Counted from the first letter of the stretch, positions 46,900 to 57,088 are shown. The stretch: DNA of 64,000 bases from an uncultured Lactobacillaceae bacterium (GCA_945285405.1 CALYQJ010000006.1:25504-89503); one strand, 5' to 3'. Program-made: numbers and translations. Notes: generated by a model from the sequence alone, not told the origin.

Positions 46900-49329
46900 A
46901 TGTTTAATCATCGGGTAATTGAAAAAAAATGGCAAAAGTATTGGGATGAACATCACACTTTTAAAGCTGATGACTTTTCAAGTAAAAAGAAATATTATGT
47001 ATTGGATATGTTTCCATATCCTTCTGGCCAAGGTTTGCACGTGGGGCACCCTGAAGGATATACAGCGACTGATATCATAAGTCGGATGAAACGAATGCAA
47101 GGTTATAATGTTTTACATCCTATGGGTTGGGATGCTTTTGGTTTGCCAACAGAACAATATGCTTTAAAAACGGGAAATAACCCTGCTGATTTCACTCAAA
47201 AAAACATTAACGTATTTAAAAAACAAATGAAATCTTTAGGTTTATCCTACGATTGGGATAGAGAAATAAATACAAGTGATCCTAATTATTATAAATGGAC
47301 TCAATGGATATTTGAAAAACTATATGAAAAAGGATTAGCTTACGAAGATAAAATTATGGTTAATTGGGCGCCAGACTTTCCTGGGGGTGGTATCGTAGTT
47401 GCTAATGAAGAGGTTATTGACGGAAAAACTGAACGTGGTGGTTACCCGGTTTATCGAGTTCCAATGAGACAATGGGTTTTAAAAATAACAGCATATGCTG
47501 ATCGATTATTAGAAGACCTAGATGATCTTGATTGGCCTGAAGCTATTAAAGAACAACAGCGTCATTGGATTGGACGCTCAAAAGGAGCATCTGTTTTATT
47601 TAAAACTTCAGTAGGTGATAAAAATATTGAAATTTTTACTACTCGGCCTGATACTCTTTTTGGAGCTACTTATATTGTATTATCTCCCGAACATGAATTA
47701 GTAGATCAAATTACAACTGATGAATATAAAGAGCAAGTTAATGCGTATAAAAAGAAAATTGCTTCAAAATCAGACTTAGAAAGAACTGATTTAAATAAAG
47801 AAAAATCAGGAACTTTCACTGGTGCTTATGCTATTAATCCTGTAAATCAAGATAAAATACCAATTTGGATTGCAGATTATGTTTTATCTTCTTATGGGAC
47901 TGGAGCAATTATGGCAGTACCTGCTCATGATGAACGAGATTTTGAATTTGCTAAAAAATTTAATTTACCTATTAAATATGTCATTAAAAGTCCTGATAAT
48001 AATACAGATTTAAACACTCCCTATACTGGAGACGGATTACATATAAATTCTGACTTTTTAAATGGTTTAGATAAAAAGAATGCCATTGATAAAATGGTTA
48101 ATTGGTTAAAAGATCATCATTGCGGTAAATCTAAAATTAATTATCGTTTGAGAGATTGGATATTTTCAAGACAGAGGTATTGGGGAGAACCAATTCCTGT
48201 TATTCACTGGGAAGATGGAACTTCCAGTTTAGTACCTGAAAATGAATTACCATTAAAACTTCCTCACATTGCTAATTTAAAGCCTTCAGGAACTGGTGAA
48301 TCTCCATTAGCTAATGCTACTGATTGGCTTAATGTAACTAGAAAAGATGGTGTAAAAGGGCGGCGTGAAACTAATACAATGCCTCAGTGGGCTGGTTCTT
48401 CATGGTATTATCTACGTTACATGGATCCTCACGATGATAAGTTTTTAGTTGATCCTAAGAAAGTAGCATATTGGCAAAATGTTGATCTCTATATTGGAGG
48501 AGCTGAACATGCTGTTTTACATTTGCTTTATGCTCGTTTTTGGCATAAATTTCTTTATGATCTAGGTGTTGTTCCAACTAAAGAACCATTTCAAAAGTTA
48601 GTCAATCAGGGAATGATTCTTGGTCAAAATCATGAGAAAATGAGTAAATCTAAAGGAAATGTTGTTAATCCTGACCAGATTGAAGAAGAATATGGTGCTG
48701 ATAGTTTAAGAGTTTATGAAATGTTTATGGGTCCTTTGGAACAATCGATTAGCTGGTCAGATAAAGGATTAGCAGGAGCCAGACGCTGGTTAGATCGAGT
48801 TTGGCGATTATACATCGATAAAGATAGTGGTGAGCTTAGTTCTAATATTTCTGATTTACCAAATCCTGAATTAGAATACATATATAATAAAACTATTAAA
48901 AAAGTAACCGAAGACTATGAAAATCTTCGTTTCAATATTGCAATTTCTTCAATGATGGTTTTTGTAAATGAAGTTCAAAAATCGGACCACTTTAATCGAA
49001 AAATGGCCCTCAATTTTATTAAATTATTAAACCCTATTGCTCCGCATATTACTGAAGAATTGAATGAAAAGCTAGGAAATAATGAAACATTAGCATTTGC
49101 TAATTGGCCAACTTACGATAAAAGCAAAATTATCGAAAATAAATTCACAATTGCTGTACAAGTTAATGGTAAATTAAGAGGTACAATTGAAATTTCTGCT
49201 AAAGTTGATCAAGATACTATTAAAGAAAAAGCTATGAAATTACCTAATGTCCAAAAATTTATCAATAATAGACAGATTGTAAAAATTATTGTAGTTCCTA
49301 ATAAAATTGTTAATATAGTAATTAAGTAG
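46900..49329 (+). CDS. leuS: Leucyl-tRNA synthetase
   Basis: An 809-residue class I synthetase with normal bacterial length. The HIGH motif is HVGH in [19 protein letters not shown], the CP1 editing domain has [13 protein letters not shown] and the hydrolytic site [15 protein letters not shown], and KMSKS is in [22 protein letters not shown] precedes ATG. No T-box sequence is present in the 90 bases upstream. The flippase gene follows after eight bases. Confidence 0.97.
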   Translation: MFNHRVIEKKWQKYWDEHHTFKADDFSSKKKYYVLDMFPYPSGQGLHVGHPEGYTATDIISRMKRMQGYNVLHPMGWDAFGLPTEQYALKTGNNPADFTQKNINVFKKQMKSLGLSYDWDREINTSDPNYYKWTQWIFEKLYEKGLAYEDKIMVNWAPDFPGGGIVVANEEVIDGKTERGGYPVYRVPMRQWVLKITAYADRLLEDLDDLDWPEAIKEQQRHWIGRSKGASVLFKTSVGDKNIEIFTTRPDTLFGATYIVLSPEHELVDQITTDEYKEQVNAYKKKIASKSDLERTDLNKEKSGTFTGAYAINPVNQDKIPIWIADYVLSSYGTGAIMAVPAHDERDFEFAKKFNLPIKYVIKSPDNNTDLNTPYTGDGLHINSDFLNGLDKKNAIDKMVNWLKDHHCGKSKINYRLRDWIFSRQRYWGEPIPVIHWEDGTSSLVPENELPLKLPHIANLKPSGTGESPLANATDWLNVTRKDGVKGRRETNTMPQWAGSSWYYLRYMDPHDDKFLVDPKKVAYWQNVDLYIGGAEHAVLHLLYARFWHKFLYDLGVVPTKEPFQKLVNQGMILGQNHEKMSKSKGNVVNPDQIEEEYGADSLRVYEMFMGPLEQSISWSDKGLAGARRWLDRVWRLYIDKDSGELSSNISDLPNPELEYIYNKTIKKVTEDYENLRFNIAISSMMVFVNEVQKSDHFNRKMALNFIKLLNPIAPHITEELNEKLGNNETLAFANWPTYDKSKIIENKFTIAVQVNGKLRGTIEISAKVDQDTIKEKAMKLPNVQKFINNRQIVKIIVVPNKIVNIVIK

Positions 49330-49337
49330 GTTAAAAT

Positions 49338-50951
49338 TTGGCAACCTCTAAAGGCGTTAATTCAAAATTTATTAAAGGCTCCTTCTGGATGACTTTAGGT
49401 AATGTTACTTCTAATTTACTGGGTGCGCTTTATGTTATTCCTTGGTTAAATTGGTTATATCCACATGATGCAATTGCTAATTCACTCTTTTCGAAGGGAT
49501 ATCAATGGTATGCCCTTTTTTTAGTAATTTCTCAAGCTGGTATTCCAAGTGCGATTTCAAAACAAGTTGCACACCATAATGCTTTAGGTGAATATTCCAC
49601 GAGTAAAAAAATCTTTCAGCATGGAGCTTTTTTTATGCTGTTATTAGGTTCAATATTTAGTTTAATCATGTTTAGTTTAGCTCCTTTACTCTCAGCGGGT
49701 GATAAAAGATTAATACCAATATTCCGCTCATTATCAGTAGCAATCCTAATTATTCCAGTAATGAGTTTATTTCGTGGATTTACTCAAGGTTTTTCCAATA
49801 TGAAACCTTCAGCAATTTCATTACTTATTGAACAAGTATTTCGAATATTCTTTATCCTTGGCTCAACGTATTACATAATAAAAATAATTAAAGGTAACTA
49901 TGTATCTGCGGTAATTGCTTCAACATTTGCAGCTTTTGTTGGAGCTACTTTCTCTTTAGCATACCTTTTAATACATATTTTTAGTCACCGAAAACAATAT
50001 CATTTAGATGTTAATGTCAAAAATTCTTCTTTATCTACTTCCAAGCTTTTCATAGAAATTATTAAACAATCTGTCCCTTATATTTTTACAGATTCTTCAA
50101 TTACATTACTTTTTCTAATTGATCAATATACTTTTAACCCAGCAATGTTATTAGTTAAACATTATTCCGAAGATCAACTTAATTTTTTTTATGCCCTATT
50201 TGCTGCAAATGCCAATAAGTTAACGACAATTGTATTGTCACTTGCGGTTGCTATGGCGGTTAGTTTGACACCATTACTATCTTCAATGATTACTAAAAAA
50301 AATATAAAAAAAGTTCGTCATCAAATTCGAAAAATATTAGAAATTTTTAATTTTATAATTTTTCCTGCATCTTTAGGTGTTTTAGCAGTTGCTACTCCAC
50401 TTTATACAATATTTTACCGATATGATACATTAGGTATTTTAATTTTGCAGATTTCAGCATTTATCTGTATTTTTGAAGCTTTATTTATGGTTTTGTGTGC
50501 AATCTTTCAAGCAGTTTATTTAAATATTACAGCTATTAAGTACTTATTTTTAAGTATTACTTTAAAAGCAATATTCCAATTTCCTTGTATTTATTTGTTA
50601 CAAGAAAAAGGAGGAATAATTGCGACAGGGCTATCTTTAACTATTACTTGTATTTTAATGTTTCGTGAATTAGTTCATATTTTTAATTTAAATATAACTA
50701 ATTTTTTAAAACGTACAATTGGGCTTTTAACTTCCGCTATTATTATGATGTTTATTACTAATTTTGTTTTAAAACTAATTTATCTTATAGTAAATCCAAC
50801 TGATCGAATTAAAGCAATAATTATATTGATTATTGGAATTATAATTGGCGTAGTGATATATGGGTTTTTAGTTTTTATAACTGGGTTAGCTCAATTTATA
50901 TTAGGTTCAGAATTAATTAACAAAGTTAAAAGTCATCTGCGTCTTAAGTGA
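49338..50951 (+). CDS. MATE/MOP-type flippase (YtgP/MurJ-like)
   Basis: A 537-residue membrane protein with about 14 hydrophobic segments, of the polysaccharide-exporter branch of the MOP superfamily. The N-terminal KGSFWMTLGNVTSNLLGALYV split by its turn and the region LFRGFTQGFSNMKPSAISLLIEQ (read in parts) fit YtgP, the Bacillus MurJ. It probably flips lipid II across the membrane. The start is TTG at 49338 with AGG upstream. Position directly after leuS is conserved in lactobacilli. Confidence 0.85.
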   Translation: MATSKGVNSKFIKGSFWMTLGNVTSNLLGALYVIPWLNWLYPHDAIANSLFSKGYQWYALFLVISQAGIPSAISKQVAHHNALGEYSTSKKIFQHGAFFMLLLGSIFSLIMFSLAPLLSAGDKRLIPIFRSLSVAILIIPVMSLFRGFTQGFSNMKPSAISLLIEQVFRIFFILGSTYYIIKIIKGNYVSAVIASTFAAFVGATFSLAYLLIHIFSHRKQYHLDVNVKNSSLSTSKLFIEIIKQSVPYIFTDSSITLLFLIDQYTFNPAMLLVKHYSEDQLNFFYALFAANANKLTTIVLSLAVAMAVSLTPLLSSMITKKNIKKVRHQIRKILEIFNFIIFPASLGVLAVATPLYTIFYRYDTLGILILQISAFICIFEALFMVLCAIFQAVYLNITAIKYLFLSITLKAIFQFPCIYLLQEKGGIIATGLSLTITCILMFRELVHIFNLNITNFLKRTIGLLTSAIIMMFITNFVLKLIYLIVNPTDRIKAIIILIIGIIIGVVIYGFLVFITGLAQFILGSELINKVKSHLRLK

Positions 50952-51071
50952 ACATTTTTAATGGCATACTATTTGAATGCCGATAAGGAGAGTGATATAT
51001 TATTAAACAGTGAATTATTCAAAAATGTAAAGTTTGTATTATAAATTTATTTAACCAAAGGAGTTTAGAAT

Positions 51072-51791
51072 ATGTCAGGACATTCTAAATGGCACAATAT
51101 TCAAGGTCGTAAAAATGCGCAAGATGCTAAAAGAGGAAAAATTTTTCAAAAAATTTCAAAAGAGTTGTATGTAGCTGCAAAAGCAGGAGGGATTGATCCT
51201 TCGGCCAATCCAAATTTACGTTTGGTTATGGAAAAAGCTAAACAAGCTAATATGCCAAAAGATAATATAAAACGAGCAATTGACAAAGCTTCAGGTGTTG
51301 GTGGGGCAAATTATGAGGAAGTAGTTTATGAAGGATATGGTCCTGGGGGAATTGCGGTTTTAGTTTATGCTTTGACCGACAATAAAAATCGAACCGCAAC
51401 TCAAATTAGATTAGCATTTAGTCGAAATGGAGGAACACTGGGAGAAACTGGATCAGTTTCTTATATGTTTTCTAGAAAAGGGGAAATCTTAATTCCAAAA
51501 ACTGATCAAGATATTGATGAAGAGCAGTTGACTTTAGACGCTTTAGATGCCGGTGCTGATGATATTATTAATGAAGACGAATATTATACCATCTATACCA
51601 ATCCAAAAACACTTAATGAAGTAAAAGATGGTCTCGAAAAAGCAGGGTATGTCATTTCAAATGCAGAGGTAAGCATGATCCCTAACATTACGACACCAGT
51701 ACCAAAAGACAAAGAAGAAAAATTTGAGCATATGCTTGATGCATTAGATGATAGCGATGATGTTTCAAGTGTTTATACAGCTGCTGAATAG
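51072..51791 (+). CDS. yebC: YebC/PmpR-family regulatory protein
   Basis: A 239-residue protein starting [20 protein letters not shown], the family signature. It has the three-domain YebC fold with the acidic central section (GDD-rich region near 170). Members have been described as DNA-binding regulators, and recent work links some to translation of proline-rich stretches, so the role here is open. AAAGGAG precedes ATG. It ends at a strong terminator just ahead of the comG operon. Confidence 0.95.
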   Translation: MSGHSKWHNIQGRKNAQDAKRGKIFQKISKELYVAAKAGGIDPSANPNLRLVMEKAKQANMPKDNIKRAIDKASGVGGANYEEVVYEGYGPGGIAVLVYALTDNKNRTATQIRLAFSRNGGTLGETGSVSYMFSRKGEILIPKTDQDIDEEQLTLDALDAGADDIINEDEYYTIYTNPKTLNEVKDGLEKAGYVISNAEVSMIPNITTPVPKDKEEKFEHMLDALDDSDDVSSVYTAAE

Positions 51792-51802
51792 TTATCCTTT
51801 TA

Positions 51803-51831
51803 AAAAGCCTTAAGTTAAGGCTTTTTTTTTG
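51803..51831 (+). terminator. Intrinsic terminator after yebC
   Basis: Perfect 10-bp stem AAAAAGCCTT/AAGGCTTTTT with a five-base loop and further T residues. It isolates the comG operon from yebC. Confidence 0.9.
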
Positions 51832-51869
51832 CGTAATTAACTTATGAGTTAAGAAGGAGGTAAAAACCT

Positions 51870-52844
51870 ATTGATGGAATAAATATTAAAAATCAACTAA
51901 TAACTTGGATTGAAAAACAATTTTCGGATATTTATTTTTTACCTAAAAATGAATATTACCAAATTGCAGCACAAACAAATTCAGGATTTAAAATTTTAGA
52001 AAATTTAAATTTATCAAATGCACGTATAGCGATTAATTATTTTAAGTTTGCTGCTGGTCTTAATTTAAGTGAAAGTCGTCGACCTCAAATGGGAGCAATG
52101 GAATTTATCAATGAAAAAAAAGAAAAAATATTTATTCGAATTTCTACATTAGGTAATTTTCGAAATCAAGAATCGTTGGTAATTAGGTTAATTTACTCTT
52201 TAAATCATCAGATAAGTCTATTTCGCCCTCAAGATCTTATTATTTTAGAAAATTTTACTAAAAGAAGGGGACTAATTTTATTTAGTGGACCTACAGGATC
52301 AGGTAAAACGACAATGATTTATTATCTTGCACGAAAATTAGCACTAAATTCAATGATTATGACAATTGAAGATCCAATAGAAATTTATGAACCACTTTTT
52401 CTTCAAGTTCAAGTAAATTTAGCAGCAAAAATGGATTATGCAGAAATTATTAAAGCTAGTTTAAGGCATCGACCTGATATTTTGATTATTGGTGAAATAA
52501 GAGATGAAGTATCGGCGCAAGCAGCAGTTACGGCTTCTTTAAGTGGTCACTTAGTTTTTTCAACTATTCATGCGCGTAACATTTATGGTGTAATTGAACG
52601 TTTATGTGGCTTAAACATTGAAATTAATACGATTAAAAACTGTTTAAATGCAATTTGTTATCAGCGTTTAATTCCTGATAAAAGTAAAAAAGTTCGTGCA
52701 TTAACCCAAATTTTTGATGCTTTTAAAAGTAATTATCAGCTAACCGAAGCGGAAACAATGAAATATTGGAAATTACAATTGCAAGAACTGTTTATTAATA
52801 AAATAATTTCCTTTAAAACATTTGAAAGGTTTCTTTATGGTTAA
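51870..52844 (+). CDS. comGA: Competence ATPase ComGA (ATT start)
   Basis: A 324-residue traffic ATPase that powers assembly of the competence pseudopilus. Walker A is FSGPTGSGKTTMIY, the Asp box is IEDPIE, and Walker B is ILIIGEIRDE; HARN follows in the His box. The reading frame opens after an in-frame TAA at 51862. The only codon placed correctly behind the strong AAGGAGG (51854-51860) is ATT at 51870, giving an N-terminus DGINIKNQLITWIEKQFSDIYFLP that matches the family's start. The first in-frame ATG (52089) would delete 73 residues. The alternatives are a one-base deletion near 51875-51880 or a real AUU start. Confidence 0.88.
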   Translation: MDGINIKNQLITWIEKQFSDIYFLPKNEYYQIAAQTNSGFKILENLNLSNARIAINYFKFAAGLNLSESRRPQMGAMEFINEKKEKIFIRISTLGNFRNQESLVIRLIYSLNHQISLFRPQDLIILENFTKRRGLILFSGPTGSGKTTMIYYLARKLALNSMIMTIEDPIEIYEPLFLQVQVNLAAKMDYAEIIKASLRHRPDILIIGEIRDEVSAQAAVTASLSGHLVFSTIHARNIYGVIERLCGLNIEINTIKNCLNAICYQRLIPDKSKKVRALTQIFDAFKSNYQLTEAETMKYWKLQLQELFINKIISFKTFERFLYG

Positions 52845-53823
52845 AAAAAGATTATCTCACTTTGATCAAGCAAAGATCATGATTCAGCTAGGAGGAATGA
52901 TAGAAAATGGCTTTACAATCATTCAAGCACTAACCTTTATTAGAATGGTTTTCCCACGTTACAGGGAAAAAATAAATATGATAAATCATCATTTAGAAAA
53001 TGGTGAAACTTTAAGTAGTGCTTTGATTGAATTAGGTATTTCTCAAAATATTTTAGACCAATTAGCTATGGCTGATGCTCATGGAAATTTTGCCAAATCT
53101 CTAATTAATTTTGGTAAAATGCTACAATATCGAAATCAACAATTTAAAAAAATATTGCAATTACTTTCATATCCTTTTTTTCTTTTAATAATGCTTGGGG
53201 GACTGCAGTGGGGTTTAAAAGTAGTTGGTTTTTCGGAAATAACCGATAATTCAAAACTAAATTTGAATACATTAACTAATGGTGGTTTGTATTTAATTAT
53301 AGGTTTTTTTCTATTTTGTTTGATTTGTTTTTATCTTATTCAACATCTTTCAATTATTAAACAATTACAAATTGCTAATAAAATTCCATTGATTGGAAAA
53401 ATATTTTGCTACTATTACCATTATTTAGTTATGTTTGACTTAACTCTATTTGTTAATAATGGATTTTCAATCAATCAAATGATTGAAATTTGTCAAACAC
53501 GGCCAAAAAAATCTTACTTATATCAAATAAGTTTTATAGTTAAACAGGACATTTTAAAAGGCAAATCTTTAATTAGCATCCTTCAGTATTATTCTTTTTT
53601 CCCACCAGAATTATCTCAAATTATTACAAAAGGTGTAGGAATTAATGATTTAAAAATTGAATTTGCAGAATTAAGCAAAGTTATTTTTCAAAAATTAGTC
53701 ACTAATATTGAAAAAATTATTAATAAAATTCAACCCTTAATGTTTATTTTTGTAGGAATTTGCATAATTATTGTATATCTCAATATTTTATTACCGGTAT
53801 TTGAAATGATGAAAGGAATATAG
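52837..53823 (+). CDS. comGB: Competence pilus platform protein ComGB
   Basis: A 328-residue polytopic membrane protein of the GspF/PilC type, the platform for pseudopilus assembly. Two homologous helical regions (about 8-110 and 190-300) are each followed by hydrophobic segments (near 112-130, 150-175 and 300-322). GFTIIQAL and GFSINQMI are the repeated family motif. The start ATG at 52837 has AAAGG eight bases upstream and overlaps the end of comGA by eight bases. Confidence 0.92.
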   Translation: MVKKRLSHFDQAKIMIQLGGMIENGFTIIQALTFIRMVFPRYREKINMINHHLENGETLSSALIELGISQNILDQLAMADAHGNFAKSLINFGKMLQYRNQQFKKILQLLSYPFFLLIMLGGLQWGLKVVGFSEITDNSKLNLNTLTNGGLYLIIGFFLFCLICFYLIQHLSIIKQLQIANKIPLIGKIFCYYYHYLVMFDLTLFVNNGFSINQMIEICQTRPKKSYLYQISFIVKQDILKGKSLISILQYYSFFPPELSQIITKGVGINDLKIEFAELSKVIFQKLVTNIEKIINKIQPLMFIFVGICIIIVYLNILLPVFEMMKGI

Positions 53824-53825
53824 AT

Positions 53826-54155
53826 TTGAAAAAAATAAACAAATATTTAAAATATAAAAAAACTTCCGCTTTTACTTTAATTGAAATGGTTATTGTACTT
53901 TTTATTATTGGTCTTTTAATGCTATTAATTTTACCCAATCTTAATGCCCAAAAACAAAAAGCAGAAAATAAAACTGATGCAGCTTTAGTTACAACAATAC
54001 AAACACAAATTGATTTATACGAAGATGATATAGAAAAACCCGTTACTCTAGAAAAGCTAAAAAATGCAGGTGCAATTAATGATAAGCAAGTTAAGCAAGC
54101 AAAAAAAGCCAACATTACAATTGATAATCAAGGAAAAGTAAGTTTAAATAAATGA
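53826..54155 (+). CDS. comGC: Major pseudopilin ComGC
   Basis: A 109-residue type IV-like prepilin, the main pseudopilus subunit. The leader is basic, and cleavage by the prepilin peptidase is expected in SAFTLIEMVIVLF, before Phe and with Ala in place of Gly at -1, as in several lactic acid bacteria. Glu5 of the mature protein is present. A hydrophobic helix (about 17-40) follows. It starts with TTG at 53826, two bases after comGB. The prepilin peptidase gene is not in this window. Confidence 0.93.
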   Translation: MKKINKYLKYKKTSAFTLIEMVIVLFIIGLLMLLILPNLNAQKQKAENKTDAALVTTIQTQIDLYEDDIEKPVTLEKLKNAGAINDKQVKQAKKANITIDNQGKVSLNK

Positions 54156-54583
54156 AACTAAATATGGCATTTACTCTCATTGAAACAACAATTACACTAA
54201 TAATTACATTATTATTAATATCAGTTTCAATGCAAGTTACACCTAAATTGATGCACGATCAAGCTCTTAAAAATTTTTCAAGTGAACTTGATCACAAGTT
54301 TAATCTTTTAAAAGCAAAAGCTTTACTAAACAATGAAATTCTTCTAATTGAGTTTGAAAAAAAAGACTCGATAATAACTGTCAAAAATTTAAAAAGCCAA
54401 AATAAAATTGTATATATAAAATTACCGAAATTTTTGGTTCTAATTAGAAATACCCAAATTAGATTTTATGGGGATAGTGGAATTTCACCAATTACTATTA
54501 GCTTTAAAGATGTAGATAATAATAAAATATACCATTTTACGTTACAAATGGGGTGGGGGACTAATAGTTTTGTTTCTATCTAA
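54152..54583 (+). CDS. comGD: Minor pseudopilin ComGD
   Basis: A 143-residue minor pseudopilin. The processing site is MAFTLIETTITL, with the conserved Phe and Glu5 and a hydrophobic helix of about 20 residues. The remainder is the globular part typical of ComGD. It overlaps comGC by four bases (ATGA) and comGE by 14, consistent with tight translational coupling. Confidence 0.88.
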   Translation: MKLNMAFTLIETTITLIITLLLISVSMQVTPKLMHDQALKNFSSELDHKFNLLKAKALLNNEILLIEFEKKDSIITVKNLKSQNKIVYIKLPKFLVLIRNTQIRFYGDSGISPITISFKDVDNNKIYHFTLQMGWGTNSFVSI

Positions 54584-54881
54584 ACAACGTGCCTTTATTT
54601 TAATGGAAAGCATTATTTCTTTAACAGTTTTAACTCTAGGAATTTTAAGCTTGGTTAATACTTATTTTTCTTATAATAAAGCAATAAAAAAATTCTCCGA
54701 TAAGGAGAACTTTGCATATTGTCTAAGAATTGTAGCAATAGCCAGGCAGAAACAAGCAGTTGTTCCTAAAAACATCATTTTAAACAATATTAAATATAAA
54801 ATTCGAAATGAGGATCAACGCATAACTGTAACTAACTTAAGAAATAATCACATTCAGGAACTTACTTGGAATGAAAAATAA
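54570..54881 (+). CDS. comGE: Minor pseudopilin ComGE
   Basis: A 103-residue protein with a prepilin-like N-terminus QRAFILMESIISL and a hydrophobic helix. Glu is in the expected place. It starts with TTG at 54570 within the end of comGD, preceded by a G-rich stretch (gggtgggggac) that can act as ribosome binding site. Identity rests mainly on position between comGD and comGF. Confidence 0.8.
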   Translation: MFLSKQRAFILMESIISLTVLTLGILSLVNTYFSYNKAIKKFSDKENFAYCLRIVAIARQKQAVVPKNIILNNIKYKIRNEDQRITVTNLRNNHIQELTWNEK

Positions 54882-55311
54882 ATTAGATGGTTTTTTATTA
54901 GTTGAGGCTGTTATATCACTCTTTATAACTTCATTGGTAATTTTAGTTTTATCGTTCACAACAACTTGTATAAAATCTCTTAATAAAAAAGTAGTTAGTA
55001 ATATAAATAACGATTTTCATTTAGCTACAATTCAACGTGATATCTATTTGGGTAACCGAGCTAAATTAGTCATGACATCAACAAAAAAATTAAAAATTTC
55101 TGATGTAAAAAATTCCAGTACTGTTTTCTTAGAATATTATAAAAATATGATTAGAATTAGAGGTGCATTAGGAGGACACATGCCACTATTAGTTGGAGTA
55201 AATCAATTATACTTTCAACAAATTAGTTCAAATATTGTTAAAGAAAAAATAGAAGTTTATGGAGTAAATTTTGAGACATATATTTTTTTGGATAAAACAC
55301 CAGTACCCTAG
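54871..55311 (+). CDS. comGF: Minor pseudopilin ComGF
   Basis: A 146-residue protein with prepilin-like DGFLLVEAVISLF at 7-19 and a hydrophobic helix. The later part, including QRDIYLGNR and IRIRGALGGHMPLL, fits ComGF. It overlaps comGE by 11 bases. The comGG frame begins before it ends. Confidence 0.85.
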   Translation: MKNKLDGFLLVEAVISLFITSLVILVLSFTTTCIKSLNKKVVSNINNDFHLATIQRDIYLGNRAKLVMTSTKKLKISDVKNSSTVFLEYYKNMIRIRGALGGHMPLLVGVNQLYFQQISSNIVKEKIEVYGVNFETYIFLDKTPVP

Positions 55312-55564
55312 TTACATTATAATGAGTGTTATCTTAATATTTAATTTAATTACCATGGTTATTTTGTTAATTCAAACAAGTACTTTAAACAAAAATAAAT
55401 CTAGCAAATTAATTGAAAATTATTATATTAGTGATACTATTCGACGCCTTTGTCCTAAAGACAGCGATTCATTTTCTACAAATTTAGGAACTCTATCTAA
55501 AAACAATCAAGAAACCATAGTTAAATTAAAAAACGGCTATCAGAAGATATTCCCGGCTAATTAA
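55271..55564 (+). CDS. comGG: ComGG-like protein
   Basis: A 97-residue protein with an N-terminal hydrophobic segment and a hydrophilic tail, at the comGG position. It lacks a clear prepilin motif, which is normal for this very divergent protein. The start is TTG at 55271, inside comGF, or ATG at 55322. Its stop overlaps the convergent deacylase gene by eight bases with no terminator between. The identity rests on operon position. Confidence 0.7.
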   Translation: MRHIFFWIKHQYPSYIIMSVILIFNLITMVILLIQTSTLNKNKSSKLIENYYISDTIRRLCPKDSDSFSTNLGTLSKNNQETIVKLKNGYQKIFPAN

Positions 55565-56711
55565 ATTGTGAAAAATAATTTTTACCAGTTAATTTAAGAG
55601 TTTCAATTAAGTTTTCGAAGCTACTTATAGTTGTATACTCGTTAGTTTGGTGTGCTAAATCCCATTTATCTGCTCCTAAAATAGCGACTGGAAGTTTTGG
55701 ATTTTCAAGAACAAATAAACTAGCATCTGTTCCACCTTTCATAATTACTAATTGTGTTTTATCAGTTGAAAATCCTTTATTAGTCATTTCTTTTAAAAAT
55801 TGGATAAATGGTGCATGTGGATCAGTAGTTACTGGTTCAAAACTACTTAATATCGTAAGCTTTAGCTGATGATTTGAGAGCTGATTAATTTTTTCAACTT
55901 CGTTCTTTAAAATTTCAATTACTTTTTCATTAGGAAAAGCTGAAGTTGGACGAATATTTCCCTGAAGTACAGCATAATTAGGAATAGAATTTATTTGTTT
56001 ACCACCTTGAATGGTTGTAATGCTATGAGGTACTAACCCTAGTAATGGATCTTCTGGAATATCTTTAAAAAGATTAGCTTCAGTATTAATGAATGGTACT
56101 AAATTAGTAATAGCATTATTTCCTTTTTGTGGTTCTGAACTGTGTGCAGCTACCCCAAAACTTTCAATTTGATAGTTTAAAAATCCAGAGTGAGCATACA
56201 CAATATTACCACTTGTGGGTTCTGAAATAACTAAAGCGGATAAATCTTTAGAATAGCCTTTATCAGTAAGTATTTTTGCTCCAGGAGCTCCATTTTCTTC
56301 TCCAAAAGTTACTAACCAGCGAATTTTCCCTTCAGGAATTTGATTTTCTTCTACTAATTCAATTAATGCGATCAATTGCGCAGCCAATCCGCTTTTCATA
56401 TCTGCAGAACCGCGACCATAAAGACGATCATTGACAATTTCACCTTTAAAAGGATCAAATTCCCATTTTTCAGGATCAGGAACCATCACTGTATCCATAT
56501 GACCAGAAAATCCTAGAACTTTAGAATTTTTACCTTTTCCAATTTCAGCCACTAAATTGGCTCGATCATCATCAAAAGGTAATATTTCATTTTCAATATG
56601 ATATTGATCTAAAATTTGGTGAATGTATTGTGCAACTTTTATTTCATGAGCATTTTCCGATTTAATTTGAATTAAGTGTTTTAAAATTTCAACTTTTTTA
56701 GTTTTTTCCAT
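55557..56711 (-). CDS. M20-family deacylase (ArgE/DapE-like)
   Basis: A 384-residue zinc-dependent aminoacylase/desuccinylase. The first metal-binding motif is FSGHMDTV, the second is GRGSADMKSG, the catalytic Glu is in TFGEENGAPG, and a lid domain lies between. The start is ATG at 56711 with GGAGGTG nine bases upstream; the open frame runs further up but those codons lie before the ribosome binding site. Relatives are annotated ArgE or DapE, but substrate is not certain. It is divergent from the methionine uptake operon, which could point to N-acyl-methionine or another N-acyl amino acid. Confidence 0.85.
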   Translation of the reverse strand: MEKTKKVEILKHLIQIKSENAHEIKVAQYIHQILDQYHIENEILPFDDDRANLVAEIGKGKNSKVLGFSGHMDTVMVPDPEKWEFDPFKGEIVNDRLYGRGSADMKSGLAAQLIALIELVEENQIPEGKIRWLVTFGEENGAPGAKILTDKGYSKDLSALVISEPTSGNIVYAHSGFLNYQIESFGVAAHSSEPQKGNNAITNLVPFINTEANLFKDIPEDPLLGLVPHSITTIQGGKQINSIPNYAVLQGNIRPTSAFPNEKVIEILKNEVEKINQLSNHQLKLTILSSFEPVTTDPHAPFIQFLKEMTNKGFSTDKTQLVIMKGGTDASLFVLENPKLPVAILGADKWDLAHQTNEYTTISSFENLIETLKLTGKNYFSQFN

Positions 56712-56819
56712 TTGAATTTCACCTCCAATATTTATATTACTTATTAAACACCAAAAAAGTTTGACTTTCATCATAAAATGGATTAAATTTGTTATTAATT
56801 AAATTAAAACAAGTTGATT

Positions 56820-57058
56820 GGAAAAGTAATTTAATTTGGTTTATACAGAGAGCTTGGTAGAATGAGAACAAGTTATTCTAAGTTAAATGAAAATGGCCCA
56901 TGATTGGTATCACTGATATTTAAGTGATAATGTTTGGCACTCATTATCGTGCACACTTATCGATTTTTTCTGTAAGTTGCTGAGGGGATAAATGTAAATT
57001 TATCTTGAAAAAGAATGGTACCACGCTAACTCGTTTCTTTAAAGAAACGAGTTTTTTT
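56820..57058 (+). promoter_or_regulatory. T-box leader, methionine-specific, ahead of metQNI
   Basis: A tRNA-sensing leader. Stem I contains AGAGAGC near 56849, a distal hairpin TAGAAT/ATTCTA, and a specifier region GAAAATGG with ATG at 56893-56895, matching methionine. The T-box core AATGGTACCACG is at 57014-57025. The following terminator stem AACTCGTTTCTTT/AAAGAAACGAGTT with T run is at 57028-57058. Uncharged tRNA-Met would favour the antiterminator and switch on metQ. The 5' end is approximate. A possible promoter (TTGACT 56761, TAAATT 56784) lies upstream. Confidence 0.9.
57028..57058 (+). terminator. Regulated terminator of the methionine T-box
   Basis: A 13-bp inverted repeat at 57028-57053 closing directly on itself, followed by seven T residues. 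It overlaps the T-box core by proximity only, and the antiterminator would use the upstream strand with TGGTACCACG. Confidence 0.88.
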
Positions 57059-57088
57059 ATTTTTAATTTTTGGAGGAAAAAATAAATA

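Noticed and set aside
52089..52844. comGA as a shorter protein from ATG at 52089
   Set aside because: It would lose the conserved N-terminal SDIYFLP region, and the strong ribosome binding site lies 230 bases upstream.
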